Positions 9,501-19,007 of a stretch of DNA of 64,000 nt are shown here, in pieces. The DNA lies in the NCBI GenBank assembly GCA_023229245.1, contig JALNZU010000019.1, positions 1 to 64,000 of the forward strand, read 5' to 3'. Position 1 is the stretch's first letter. Every line of letters starts with the position of its first letter. The position numbers and the translations under genes are program-made. The notes under the pieces were generated by a model, which ran no database searches, had not been told where the DNA came from, and worked only from the letters and a program-made list of their open reading frames with translations. This DNA comes from Bacteroidales bacterium (GTDB taxonomy: Bacteria; Bacteroidota; Bacteroidia; Bacteroidales; F082).

Positions 9501-12500
9501 AAGTTTCAATTCCAATATGGTTCAATTAAGAGGTTTCCATTGGTGTGTAAGAAATAAAATCTTAACGCGTTTCAATTCCAATATGGTTCAATTAAGAGAG
9601 ATGTTAAAGACGCAAACGAGTATCTACTCAAGTAGTTTCAATTCCAATATGGTTCAATTAAGAGCTAACTGCACGTTGAAACGTGCCGTCAATAACATTC
9701 GTTTCAATTCCAATATGGTTCAATTAAGAGGGAGATCGGTCTGATAGAAAAGTCCTGAGCACCCTTGTTTCAATTCCAATATGGTTCAATTAAGAGGCGG
9801 GGGAAGTTTGACGCAGGGCATTTGTTTTCTGTGTTTCAATTCCAATATGGTTCAATTAAGAGAACAAGATTTTGCTAAAGCTGTAAAAGACATTAACGTT
9901 TCAATTCCAATATGGTTCAATTAAGAGCAAGCCCCTATTGAAGGAGTGAGTTCGTTGTCAGACGTTTCAATTCCAATATGGTTCAATTAAGAGCTTAAAG
10001 CCTACATCAGAGCTCACGCATGCGATGAGTTTCAATTCCAATATGGTTCAATTAAGAGACCGTAACTAACACAAGAGAGGAAGTTATTCTGCAGTTTCAA
10101 TTCCAATATGGTTCAATTAAGAGAACCGGAGTGATAACTCCTACCGAGACCTGGGACAAGTTTCAATTCCAATATGGTTCAATTAAGAGGGAGAGATGGT
10201 CAACACACAGTTCGAGAAAGTACGTTTCAATTCCAATATGGTTCAATTAAGAGAAAACTGCAAGAGGTACAAAGCCTACCATCTCCCGTTTCAATTCCAA
10301 TATGGTTCAATTAAGAGTTAAAGAAAAAATAAAATATTACAAAGAAAAAATAAAGTTTCAATTCCAATATGGTTCAATTAAGAGAAGGATCAATCTCTAA
10401 CGTGTACTGAACATATTGAGTTTCAATTCCAATATGGTTCAATTAAGAGAATGGATACAGATCATAGAAATGAGTTTGTACAGGTGTTTCAATTCCAATA
10501 TGGTTCAATTAAGAGTCAAACATCTGATCGTCTTCAAACTCTAACAACGAGTTTCAATTCCAATATGGTTCAATTAAGAGTTTACGATAGCAAGTCTAAA
10601 ACATGGAAACAAGCAGGTTTCAATTCCAATATGGTTCAATTAAGAGTAGCACCGGTTTAAACGGCAACGGACAGTTAGGGTTGTTTCAATTCCAATATGG
10701 TTCAATTAAGAGCAACGAAGGCACATCGACCACCTCTCCTACTCGGTGGTTTCAATTCCAATATGGTTCAATTAAGAGGAGGCCAATGATCAAAATTTAC
10801 ACGAAGGACACTATGTTTCAATTCCAATATGGTTCAATTAAGAGGACGAAACCATACCGGTTAGGCAAGTTTAGAAATTAGTTTCAATTCCAATATGGTT
10901 CAATTAAGAGGTTAGTTGTATAATAGACTTGATAGACCTCCGTCATGTTTCAATTCCAATATGGTTCAATTAAGAGTATAATGGCGTGGTGTATTATTCA
11001 GACGGAGTAAAAGTTTCAATTCCAATATGGTTCAATTAAGAGTTTAAGTACATTAAGTACGGGTGATATCCCAAAAGTTTCAATTCCAATATGGTTCAAT
11101 TAAGAGCATTTAGGCAAGAACGAGAGCTCGGCGTTTTTTAAAGTTTCAATTCCAATATGGTTCAATTAAGAGTTTTCAGTAAGAAAGCCTGAAAAGTATA
11201 TCAAACGTGTTTCAATTCCAATATGGTTCAATTAAGAGCAAGCATTAGGGGCGTATTTCAATGTGAAAAATATATGTTTCAATTCCAATATGGTTCAATT
11301 AAGAGAAAAGTAGAGAAAATAAGCTTTAATAATACCATAATGTTTCAATTCCAATATGGTTCAATTAAGAGTATAAATATTATGGCAATAGTCCAAAACC
11401 CCCTCATGTTTCAATTCCAATATGGTTCAATTAAGAGAAAAGTAGAGAAAATAAGCTTTAATAATACCATAATGTTTCAATTCCAATATGGTTCAATTAA
11501 GAGACGAAGTCGCAGACAAACCGCATATTAGAGCTCTAGTTTCAATTCCAATATGGTTCAATTAAGAGGAAACTGAATATGTTTTGAGAACTTACGAGGT
11601 TTGAAGTTTCAATTCCAATATGGTTCAATTAAGAGAAAACAGGTATGAGAGCCTCAGAACCACTTGAAGCAGTTTCAATTCCAATATGGTTCAATTAAGA
11701 GGTAAAATGTGAAGCACGAGCCGTGTTCACATTTTAGGTTTCAATTCCAATATGGTTCAATTAAGAGTAAAATGTGAAGCACGAGCCGTGTTCACATTTT
11801 AGGTTTCAATTCCAATATGGTTCAATTAAGAGAGAGTTAAACGACATATATGCGGTTTGTAACTATTTGTTTCAATTCCAATATGGTTCAATTAAGAGGA
11901 ATGTCGAAGATCGCCACATCACAGCAAGTAGCAGGTTTCAATTCCAATATGGTTCAATTAAGAGATCCATTACTACGGGGTGGTTAAAGAGGGAAGTACT
12001 GTTTCAATTCCAATATGGTTCAATTAAGAGGAGGATCGATTTCTAACGTGTACTGAACGTATTGAGTTTCAATTCCAATATGGTTCAATTAAGAGTTATT
12101 TCTATAAAGAAAAAGAACTACAAGGAATCACGTTTCAATTCCAATATGGTTCAATTAAGAGAAAAGTAGCGGGTTTGTTAGCTATTTGGCTAAGAGAGTT
12201 TCAATTCCAATATGGTTCAATTAAGAGTTAGAAGACTTCACATGAATAATACTGCTCTTATCAGTTTCAATTCCAATATGGTTCAATTAAGAGAAAAATA
12301 GATGTCCCTAAAACCGAATACAATAAATTGTTTCAATTCCAATATGGTTCAATTAAGAGCTACCTCATCTCTTTCAATAGTTTGAAAGAAATCATGTTTC
12401 AATTCCAATATGGTTCAATTAAGAGGTTTTTCAGACATATGCGGCTAATCTCTCCCACTAAGTTTCAATTCCAATATGGTTCAATTAAGAGACACATCGT

Positions 12501-14467
12501 CCCTTCTTCATCACGTATCGTGACGCTGTTTCAATTCCAATATGGTTCAATTAAGAGTAGTCCTTCCTAATTCTCCCCTTAAGTTACTTCCAGGTTTCAA
12601 TTCCAATATGGTTCAATTAAGAGATTCTTTCGAGTCAAAAAACTTGTCGCAGTCGTAGTGTTTCAATTCCAATATGGTTCAATTAAGAGCTTGTTGCTAT
12701 TAGATCGGTATCCGTCTTTACAAAGTTTCAATTCCAATATGGTTCAATTAAGAGTCTGTATCCTTTCCCTAAAAGGAAGCTTTACACGAGAGTTTCAATT
12801 CCAATATGGTTCAATTAAGAGTCTTAAAGCAGGTAAGATGTATAGCACCGGTTTAAAGTTTCAATTCCAATATGGTTCAATTAAGAGAATGAACAAATGC
12901 AAACTACATTATTTTAGAAGCGTGTTTCAATTCCAATATGGTTCAATTAAGAGAAAAATCAAAATACAGACATTTGGAAAGGCGACACCGTTTCAATTCC
13001 AATATGGTTCAATTAAGAGACACATCGTCCCTTCTTCATCACGTATCGTGACGCTGTTTCAATTCCAATATGGTTCAATTAAGAGAAGGCACTTGTAGAA
13101 TATCTTTACGAATGACTAACAGTTTCAATTCCAATATGGTTCAATTAAGAGTAAGAAAACATTTTGTTCCCCGTTTTCTTTACAAGGTTTCAATTCCAAT
13201 ATGGTTCAATTAAGAGAAGGTCGAAACACTATTACGATAGAGAAAACGATGTTTCAATTCCAATATGGTTCAATTAAGAGATTGAAATCATCTTCCATCT
13301 GATAGATAACAAGTTGGTTTCAATTCCAATATGGTTCAATTAAGAGGATAACATCAACGCTGAGGTGTCTATAATTCCCACGTTTCAATTCCAATATGGT
13401 TCAATTAAGAGCTTGAATAGAACTTCGAACCTTTTGCCGATGTTCAGTTTCAATTCCAATATGGTTCAATTAAGAGGGTCTTTCGGACAACTTCGCTCTT
13501 TTTTGGAGTACAGTTTCAATTCCAATATGGTTCAATTAAGAGAATGTGTTAAATTTCTTTATCGCATCAATTGTTTTTGGTTTCAATTCCAATATGGTTC
13601 AATTAAGAGACGTGATGCTCCCGTCCCCCGTCTGTTTTAACAATACGTTTCAATTCCAATATGGTTCAATTAAGAGGATGATTTTGAAATACTTAATGAA
13701 CGAGAAATATTTGTTTCAATTCCAATATGGTTCAATTAAGAGACTTCTCTTTTGAACTGATACACCTTTTCTAAAGCTGTTTCAATTCCAATATGGTTCA
13801 ATTAAGAGTTATTTAGGTTTAAAGCCCATCCCATCGCTTTAGCGGTTTCAATTCCAATATGGTTCAATTAAGAGAAGATACTCTACCCTCCATGTGCTTG
13901 CTCCAAATCCGTTTCAATTCCAATATGGTTCAATTAAGAGAGAAATTTAACACATTTATTGCTGCTATCGACCAGAGTTTCAATTCCAATATGGTTCAAT
14001 TAAGAGAGAAGGGACGATGTGTATTGCGGGGGTTCAGTATATGTTTCAATTCCAATATGGTTCAATTAAGAGGCTTTTGCACTCCAACATCATCTCCTAT
14101 CCCAAAAGGTTTCAATTCCAATATGGTTCAATTAAGAGGATGATTTTGAAATACTTAATGAACGAGAAATATTTGTTTCAATTCCAATATGGTTCAATTA
14201 AGAGGATTTCTTTCGAACTATTGAAAGAGATGAGGTAGAGGTTTCAATTCCAATATGGTTCAATTAAGAGAAAAAAGTGTTCACGCATGTAGAAGGCTTT
14301 AATGACGTTTCAATTCCAATATGGTTCAATTAAGAGAGCACTATAGAGATAGCGACTATCGAGGGCAAGAAAGTTTCAATTCCAATATGGTTCAATTAAG
14401 AGCTTACAAGGACGTTTAGGTCTTTTCGTTCCGTTTCGTTTCAATTCCAATATGGTTCAATTAAGAG
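6543..14467 (-). CRISPR. CRISPR block A2, 121 class-A repeats, leader-proximal
   Basis: I count 121 near-identical 30-bp class-A repeats with a 65-66 bp period up to the last repeat at 14438-14467, next to the leader and cas2. By the minus-strand ATTGAAAC handle, the newest spacers are at the right end. Several spacers recur exactly (7163/8349, 7428/7759, 8217/8283, 11305/11437, 12492/13020, 13678/14138) or with point differences (7294/8415/11106; 9335/9599; 10385/12031). Long open frames rich in FQFQYGSIK or FNSNMVQLR are artefacts of the 66-bp period. Confidence 0.98.
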
Positions 14468-14672
14468 CCGCAAAGATAATCAAATTTCAAGTCTGAATCT
14501 CAACTGATTGTAAAAATAAATATACCCAAAAAAGCAACAAATAGTCGTCCATGTCTAATATCACAAAAGTATCAAGACTTAGACGACAGCATATCTAATT
14601 GATTATAAACATTTTAAATTTCAAGATGTCAAAGAACGCCTTTAAACATTTTTTTTCGTTAACATAGACGAC
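14468..14672 (-). promoter_or_regulatory. CRISPR leader
   Basis: The 205-bp AT-rich gap between the terminal repeat and the cas2 stop codon is the expected place for the leader, read on the minus strand. It contains an imperfect inverted repeat (GTCGTC at 14544-14549 with GTCT at 14553-14556, pairing with AGAC at 14575-14578 and GACGAC at 14582-14587). TAGACGAC occurs at 14580-14587 and again at 14665-14672, the latter touching the cas2 stop codon. These could guide Cas1-Cas2 integration or form an RNA structure; this is inference from position. Confidence 0.75.
14471..14478 (-). promoter_or_regulatory. Possible Bacteroidota -7 box at the leader/array border
   Basis: On the minus strand this reads TATCTTTG, matching the phylum's TAnnTTTG element, and ends 3 bp before the first repeat. 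Transcription would then start about at the first repeat. No good TTTG is seen 19-21 bp upstream, so this is only a candidate. Confidence 0.4.
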
Positions 14673-14936
14673 TTAAAGAAATGAAGTCAACTCGTTTTTT
14701 TCCTTGCCTATCACTTCTTTATCAAGCCAATCCTGATTACGACTTGTAAAGATAATCAAACTATCTACTTCTACATCCATTATTTTATTCGATCTCATTT
14801 TTAATTCACGAAGTTGTGATGGAGTAAGTTCCCCTTCAAAAACGGAATTCTGTATCCAGTTTAAATATTGACGACACAACTTTAACATTTTTCCTACACG
14901 CTTTTCGCCTATATCATATACCAGTATTACATACAT
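14673..14936 (-). CDS. cas2: CRISPR-associated Cas2
   Basis: This 87-residue protein starts MYVILVYDIGEKRVGK, with the conserved Asp (D8) after the first beta strand, then the RQYLNWIQNSVFEGEL segment typical of Cas2. Cas2 forms the core of the Cas1-Cas2 spacer integrase. Length is normal. It is the last gene of the locus, directly next to the leader. A 450-bp minisatellite separates it from cas1, unlike most loci where cas1 and cas2 touch, so its translation may depend on long read-through or its own promoter. Confidence 0.95.
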   Translation of the reverse strand: MYVILVYDIGEKRVGKMLKLCRQYLNWIQNSVFEGELTPSQLRELKMRSNKIMDVEVDSLIIFTSRNQDWLDKEVIGKEKNELTSFL

Positions 14937-14952
14937 ATTATTTGTTTTTTTT

Positions 14953-15407
14953 ATTGAGTTAGAATGAATGGGATTGAAGGGATTGAGTTAGATTGAAGGG
15001 ATTGAGTTAGATTGAAGGGATTGAGTTAGATTGAAGGGATTGAGTTAGATTGAAGGGATTGAGTTAGATTGAAGGGATTGAATGAGATTGAAGGGATTGA
15101 ACAATTTTCCATCAATCTTCCATCAATCTTCCACCAATCTTCCACCAATCTCCCACCAATCTCCCACCAATCTTCCATCAATCTCCCATCAATCTCCCAC
15201 CAATCTTCAATCAATCTCCCATCAATCTCCCATCAATCTCCCACCAATCTTCCATCAATCTTCCATCAATCTCCCACCAATCTCCCATCAATCTCCCACC
15301 AATCTTCAATCAATCTCCCATCAATCTTCCACCAATCTCCCACCAATCTTCAATCAATCTCCCACCAATCTTCCATCAATCCCCCAATAGCTACCGGGTC
15401 CAATCTC
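14953..15407. repeat. Minisatellite between cas1 and cas2
   Basis: It has two parts: about six copies of a 19-bp unit (GGGATTGAGTTAGATTGAA, to about 15108), then about 25 copies of an 11-bp unit (TCCCATCAATC, varying to TCCCACCAATC, TTCCATCAATC or TTCAATCAATC). Because 11 is not a multiple of 3, all frames stay open and translate with an 11-residue period; these frames are not genes. A decayed CCCAATAGCTACCGGG hairpin lies at the right end. Confidence 0.92.
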
Positions 15408-15411
15408 TCCG

Positions 15412-16416
15412 CTACCACCACGCCTTAAACGGTTTATACTCTTCGATCTTCATAATATGTTTAATTAATTTATATATCTCCAATCTTACCAAATGTTTGT
15501 AACTAACACTTCGGTTTAACTTACGATGTTTAATGGTTTGAGACAAACGTTCTTCCCAATCTTTTAAAACTTTCTTCTTACCCGATTCATTCAGTAAACA
15601 ATAGTTTAATTTCTTCTCAAAATCTTTTTCAGTCAACATCTTCTTATTCAACAAACTAAAAATTAATCGGTCAACTAAAATCGGCTTAAAAACTTCTGCA
15701 ATATCTAAAGCTAATGAATAGCGTCTATACCCAGGCTCATGCAGATAACTGATCGTAGGATTAAGTTGAGTATGATAAATCTGATCTAAACATAGGGTAT
15801 AACACATCATATTACCAAACGAAATTAATGCATTAATCTCATTAGATGGTGGTTGCTTGGTTCTGTTACCCATTGTATATCCGGGAATAATTTCGCTAAA
15901 AGCTGCATAATAAACCTGTCGGATATTTCCCTCCCATCCCATGAGTTCATCAATTCCGAAAACATTTTTCCGACCTTCATTAAATTCTTCAATCTGGCTG
16001 ATATATGCTTCGAGAGCCTTTCCACGAGTTTGATAATATTTCAGATTGCGTAGCATGTTAGCTATAGCACCTTCCACAAATTTTTGTGCAATTTCCATCC
16101 TGCGTTTTGTGGAAGTATATGCCTTTGTCTGTTCAATAATCACTTTCCCGCTTAGTAAATACTCCTTTGGCATAAAACTTCCCGTATAATGCTCGTAATA
16201 ATCAAAAAAATGAACTGAAACTCTGTTCTTACCTAAAAAATTATACAACGCACTGTTTGTATCAAGCGAACCAAAACAATACAAATTATCAATTCCAACT
16301 ACTGGAAGATATTTAGCAATTCCTTCTCTACCCTCTTCATCAACAGGCACAAAACGTAAGGTATTGTCTTTCCGGCTTAACCGTCCAGGATTGAATAAAT
16401 AATAGGATTTTTTCAT
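15412..16416 (-). CDS. cas1: CRISPR-associated Cas1 integrase
   Basis: This 334-residue protein has the N-terminal beta domain (YYLFNPGRLSRKDNTL), the switch region GIDNLYCFGSLDTNSALYNF, and a helical domain with likely metal ligands: a Glu near residue 193 (NEINALISFGN), a His near 225 (SYLHEPG) and an Asp near 236 (LALDIAEVFKP). These match the Glu-His-Asp set of Cas1. It should nick and join new spacers at the leader-proximal repeat together with Cas2, probably with Cas4 trimming prespacers. Its start lies 30 bp downstream of the four-helix-bundle gene and its end runs into the minisatellite. Confidence 0.95.
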   Translation of the reverse strand: MKKSYYLFNPGRLSRKDNTLRFVPVDEEGREGIAKYLPVVGIDNLYCFGSLDTNSALYNFLGKNRVSVHFFDYYEHYTGSFMPKEYLLSGKVIIEQTKAYTSTKRRMEIAQKFVEGAIANMLRNLKYYQTRGKALEAYISQIEEFNEGRKNVFGIDELMGWEGNIRQVYYAAFSEIIPGYTMGNRTKQPPSNEINALISFGNMMCYTLCLDQIYHTQLNPTISYLHEPGYRRYSLALDIAEVFKPILVDRLIFSLLNKKMLTEKDFEKKLNYCLLNESGKKKVLKDWEERLSQTIKHRKLNRSVSYKHLVRLEIYKLIKHIMKIEEYKPFKAWW

Positions 16417-16448
16417 TTTTTTGAGATTGAAAAGATTGATTGAATCGT

Positions 16449-16814
16449 TTATTTTATCTTTTTTCGCATGGATGCAAGAATTTTCAGTATTTCAAGACTT
16501 TCTTTATGGATTGTTTTTAATTCTTCACCTTCAACTATTTTTGATGTGATAAGTAGTTCTAGCCACATTTCCGTTTCATCTGCCTCTTCAACACATATAG
16601 ATAATTTACTGAAAAACTCAGCTTTCGATCTCGCACGCAACGCAGCCCTATAGTTGGCATAAATTGAAGTTCCTGATTTTGTCAATTGATAATTGATTAC
16701 TCTTGTTGCTGTATTTTTATCCAATTTCTCTGAAAGCTTGATAACAAGTAATGAAAAAGAACGAATTTTTTCTCGAATTTCCATTTTGTATAACAACCAT
16801 TGACTATTTTCCAT
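16449..16814 (-). CDS. Four-helix-bundle protein (S23/IVP-like)
   Basis: I place the start at MENSQWLLYK (16814), giving 121 residues; an upstream in-frame extension would only translate the minisatellite. The sequence (KIRSFSLLVIKLSEKLDK, then SGTSIYANYRAALRARSKAEFFSKL, then ADETEMWLELL) matches the four-helix-bundle family first found in 23S rRNA intervening sequences and related to the accessory protein of diversity-generating retroelements. Such proteins form ring-shaped oligomers and some bind nucleic acid; no CRISPR role is established. It is a foreign-looking insertion between cas4 and cas1, with the minisatellite directly upstream. It may be a small mobile cassette. Confidence 0.85.
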   Translation of the reverse strand: MENSQWLLYKMEIREKIRSFSLLVIKLSEKLDKNTATRVINYQLTKSGTSIYANYRAALRARSKAEFFSKLSICVEEADETEMWLELLITSKIVEGEELKTIHKESLEILKILASMRKKIK

Positions 16815-16845
16815 AATGCATTTTTTGTATATTTTTTTATTTTTA

Positions 16846-17220
16846 GATTGAATGGATTGAGTAAGATTGAAGGGATTGAACGATTTTCCATCAATCTTCC
16901 ACCAATCTCCCATCAATCTTCCATCAATCTCCAACCAATCTCCCATCAATCCCCCATCAATCTCCCATCAATCTCCCACCAATCTCCCATCAATCTCCCA
17001 CCAATCTCCCATCAATCTTCCACCAATCTCCCACCAATCTCCCATCAACCTCCCACCAATCTTCAATCAATCTCCCATCAATCTCCCATCAATCTTCCAT
17101 CAATCTCCCACCAATCTCCCATCAATCTCCCATCAATCTCCCACCAATCTCCCATCAATCTCCCATCAATCTCCCATCAATCTCCCACCAATCTCCCATC
17201 AATCTCCCATCAATCTCCCA
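16846..17220. repeat. Minisatellite between cas4 and the four-helix-bundle gene
   Basis: It begins with GATTGAATGGATTGAGTAAG-like sequence and continues with about 30 copies of the same 11-bp unit (TCCCATCAATC/TCCCACCAATC) seen between cas1 and cas2, running to the last codons of cas4. The same unit order (19-bp-like head, then the 11-bp array) in both places indicates one element type present twice. Confidence 0.92.
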
Positions 17221-17754
17221 TCAATCCTCCTCTCCTGAATAACAAAAATCATAATAACTACAACTTTTACAGATCTTAGCATTAATAACCGGCGGACAAG
17301 TATCATTTTTAAGCAAATATCTTATTTCCTCAACTATTTTTTCCAGATAAAGCATATCATCTTCCTCTAAATAGACCGTTTCTCTTTCTCTCATTTTAGG
17401 ATATTCGATGATTCCTTTTTCAGCTTCTATTTCATTCATTTTCATCAACCATAGGTAAAACTTCACCTGCCAGATATGTGCCTGTTCCACTTTATTGCTT
17501 CGTTTGGTTTCGTGAATCACTTTGTTTTTAGCATCAAAATAATCAACTTTACCACTAAAAGAAATGTCATCCCATTCATAAAATAAATTAATTTGTGAAA
17601 AACGCTCACCCCTGTGTTGATATGACTCTGCTTCAACCAATTTCCCATCGGCAACTAAATCAGAAGTCTGTTCCATCTGAATATTATTGGCAAAAAGCCA
17701 AAGCTTGCGATGGCATACACGGTAATAATTTATGTGGGTTGCGGTGAGGTTCAT
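17221..17754 (-). CDS. cas4: CRISPR-associated Cas4 nuclease
   Basis: This 177-residue protein shows the Cas4 plan: Cys14 in CHRKLWLF, a RecB-like nuclease core with GKVDYFDA and IHETKRSNK (metal-binding D, E and K), and a C-terminal cysteine group ICKSCSYYDFC (about residues 162, 165 and 171) that with Cys14 would hold an Fe-S cluster. Cas4 trims prespacers and checks the PAM before integration by Cas1-Cas2. The C-terminus ends GEED at the edge of the minisatellite, so the repeat may have eroded intergenic space only. A 178-bp gap separates it from cas7. Confidence 0.94.
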   Translation of the reverse strand: MNLTATHINYYRVCHRKLWLFANNIQMEQTSDLVADGKLVEAESYQHRGERFSQINLFYEWDDISFSGKVDYFDAKNKVIHETKRSNKVEQAHIWQVKFYLWLMKMNEIEAEKGIIEYPKMRERETVYLEEDDMLYLEKIVEEIRYLLKNDTCPPVINAKICKSCSYYDFCYSGEED

Positions 17755-17890
17755 AATTTAATTCGGTTTTCACTTAATCAATTCATTGTTTTATATCACT
17801 TTTTGTTTAGCTGTATTTATGTTGGAGATGATTTTAATAAGATGAAAGGTGACTCTCCCTATTATTGACGAAGACAAGTCACAAAGTAAA

Positions 17891-17920
17891 ATAGGTGCTT
17901 GGATTTCACCAGACACCTAT
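17891..17920 (-). terminator. Hairpin after cas7
   Basis: ATAGGTG (17891-17897) pairs with CACCTAT (17914-17920), 12 bp past the cas7 stop codon. There is no clear U-run, so it may be an RNA processing or weak stop signal that separates the effector genes from the adaptation genes. Confidence 0.35.
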
Positions 17921-17932
17921 CTGCGACGTACT

Positions 17933-18988
17933 TTAAATTTGATTTTCGTAATCGAAAGCCATCATTCTATCATATAATTCCTGCTCTGCTTTTTGGATTG
18001 CATCAATAGTTTCTGTTTTGGTCAAGATAAAAGCACTTGCCTGAATACTAACAAAAGTTTTTACGCCATCCATCTTTTCCTCAATAATTGGCTCTGCTCT
18101 TTTTGAATCTTCTTCTGATAGTTTTGCACGGATACTTCCTGCGATTAAATTAGCATTATCACTTATTGATATAGCCAAAGTATCCATCAAACTAAAAGTT
18201 CTGGACTGGTTAGATGTTATTTTCCAATTAATAATTGCAGAAGCTAAGGCCTTTGCCCATTCTTCCCGAATATTTTGAGGAGCAACTAAACAAGAGCCAA
18301 AAACATTTTTGCTTTCAATCCATCCTTCTTCTTTTAGTTCCTCTATCGTTTCATCTGACATTTCAGGTTCGAATGAATTTAAACTTACACAAAATAATCT
18401 GCGTAAATCGATAGCTATATCTGAAACGAAAAGACCTGATGCGCGACTCTGATTCGGAATCCACTTTCTACTTAAACTTCTATCTTTTCCTTCGAGAAAT
18501 TGAACAATTTCTTCTTCTGACAATTCGTTCCCATCAGCATCCCTTACAATAACAATATTATTAGGACGATCGCTTCTGTCGAAAGAAGCATTATCATTTT
18601 CAAGTCCAGCTAATAGAGGATGTAAAGCACGCATCGCTGAAATGGATAAAGGACTCCTTCTTTTCAAAGTTCTGTCTTTTCCACCTTTTGCAGCTTTCAT
18701 CCAACCACCGAATAGTTGATCTGGATAAGACGGATCACAAGTGCCATAAACTTCTCCTTCTGTCATTTTCTTTTGCTTATCAATATCAAACAAAAATGTT
18801 GTAGGACTTGGAATCACATTTAGGTGATCAGAAATAGAATCAATAATACTCCTTTTTACCTGCTGTCCGCTTGAAAATGGAATTCTTCGGTTAAACTGTG
18901 CGTCATAATAATATTTCTGTCCATCTGAAACACAGAATACAGTGTGTTCTGCTCTCTTTAGTGTTCTGATATAAACTGTATTACTCAT
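17933..18988 (-). CDS. cas7: CRISPR-associated Cas7 (type I-B backbone subunit)
   Basis: This 351-residue protein fits the Cas7/DevR-like family: an N-terminal RTLKRAEHTVFCV strand, the FNRRIPFSSGQQVKRSI segment, SPLSISAMRALHPLLAG, and RASGLFVSDIAIDLRRLF. Multiple Cas7 copies coat the crRNA spacer in the Cascade complex. It follows cas8 by 19 bp in the same operon. The subtype call rests on the Cas7 style, the gene order and the 30-nt repeat with the ATTGAAAC handle. Confidence 0.88.
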   Translation of the reverse strand: MSNTVYIRTLKRAEHTVFCVSDGQKYYYDAQFNRRIPFSSGQQVKRSIIDSISDHLNVIPSPTTFLFDIDKQKKMTEGEVYGTCDPSYPDQLFGGWMKAAKGGKDRTLKRRSPLSISAMRALHPLLAGLENDNASFDRSDRPNNIVIVRDADGNELSEEEIVQFLEGKDRSLSRKWIPNQSRASGLFVSDIAIDLRRLFCVSLNSFEPEMSDETIEELKEEGWIESKNVFGSCLVAPQNIREEWAKALASAIINWKITSNQSRTFSLMDTLAISISDNANLIAGSIRAKLSEEDSKRAEPIIEEKMDGVKTFVSIQASAFILTKTETIDAIQKAEQELYDRMMAFDYENQI

Positions 18989-19007
18989 AATTTATATATT
19001 TAAAGTG

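Noticed and set aside
2279..14238. Many plus-strand open frames repeating FQFQYGSIK, FNSNMVQLR or VSIPIWFN
   Set aside because: They are translations of the 30-bp CRISPR repeat kept open by the 66-bp period; spacers between them are unrelated.
14749..14761. AAAGATAATCAAA shared by the leader edge and the cas2 coding sequence
   Set aside because: Thirteen AT-rich bases could match by chance; no further similarity around them.
16815..16949. Longer N-terminus for the four-helix-bundle gene
   Set aside because: The extension is encoded by the minisatellite; homologous sequence starts at about MENSQ.
15026..17279. Open frames with repeated ISHQSPTNLPS or DGRLMEDWWEI
   Set aside because: They translate the 11-bp minisatellite, which stays open in all frames; no independent coding signal.
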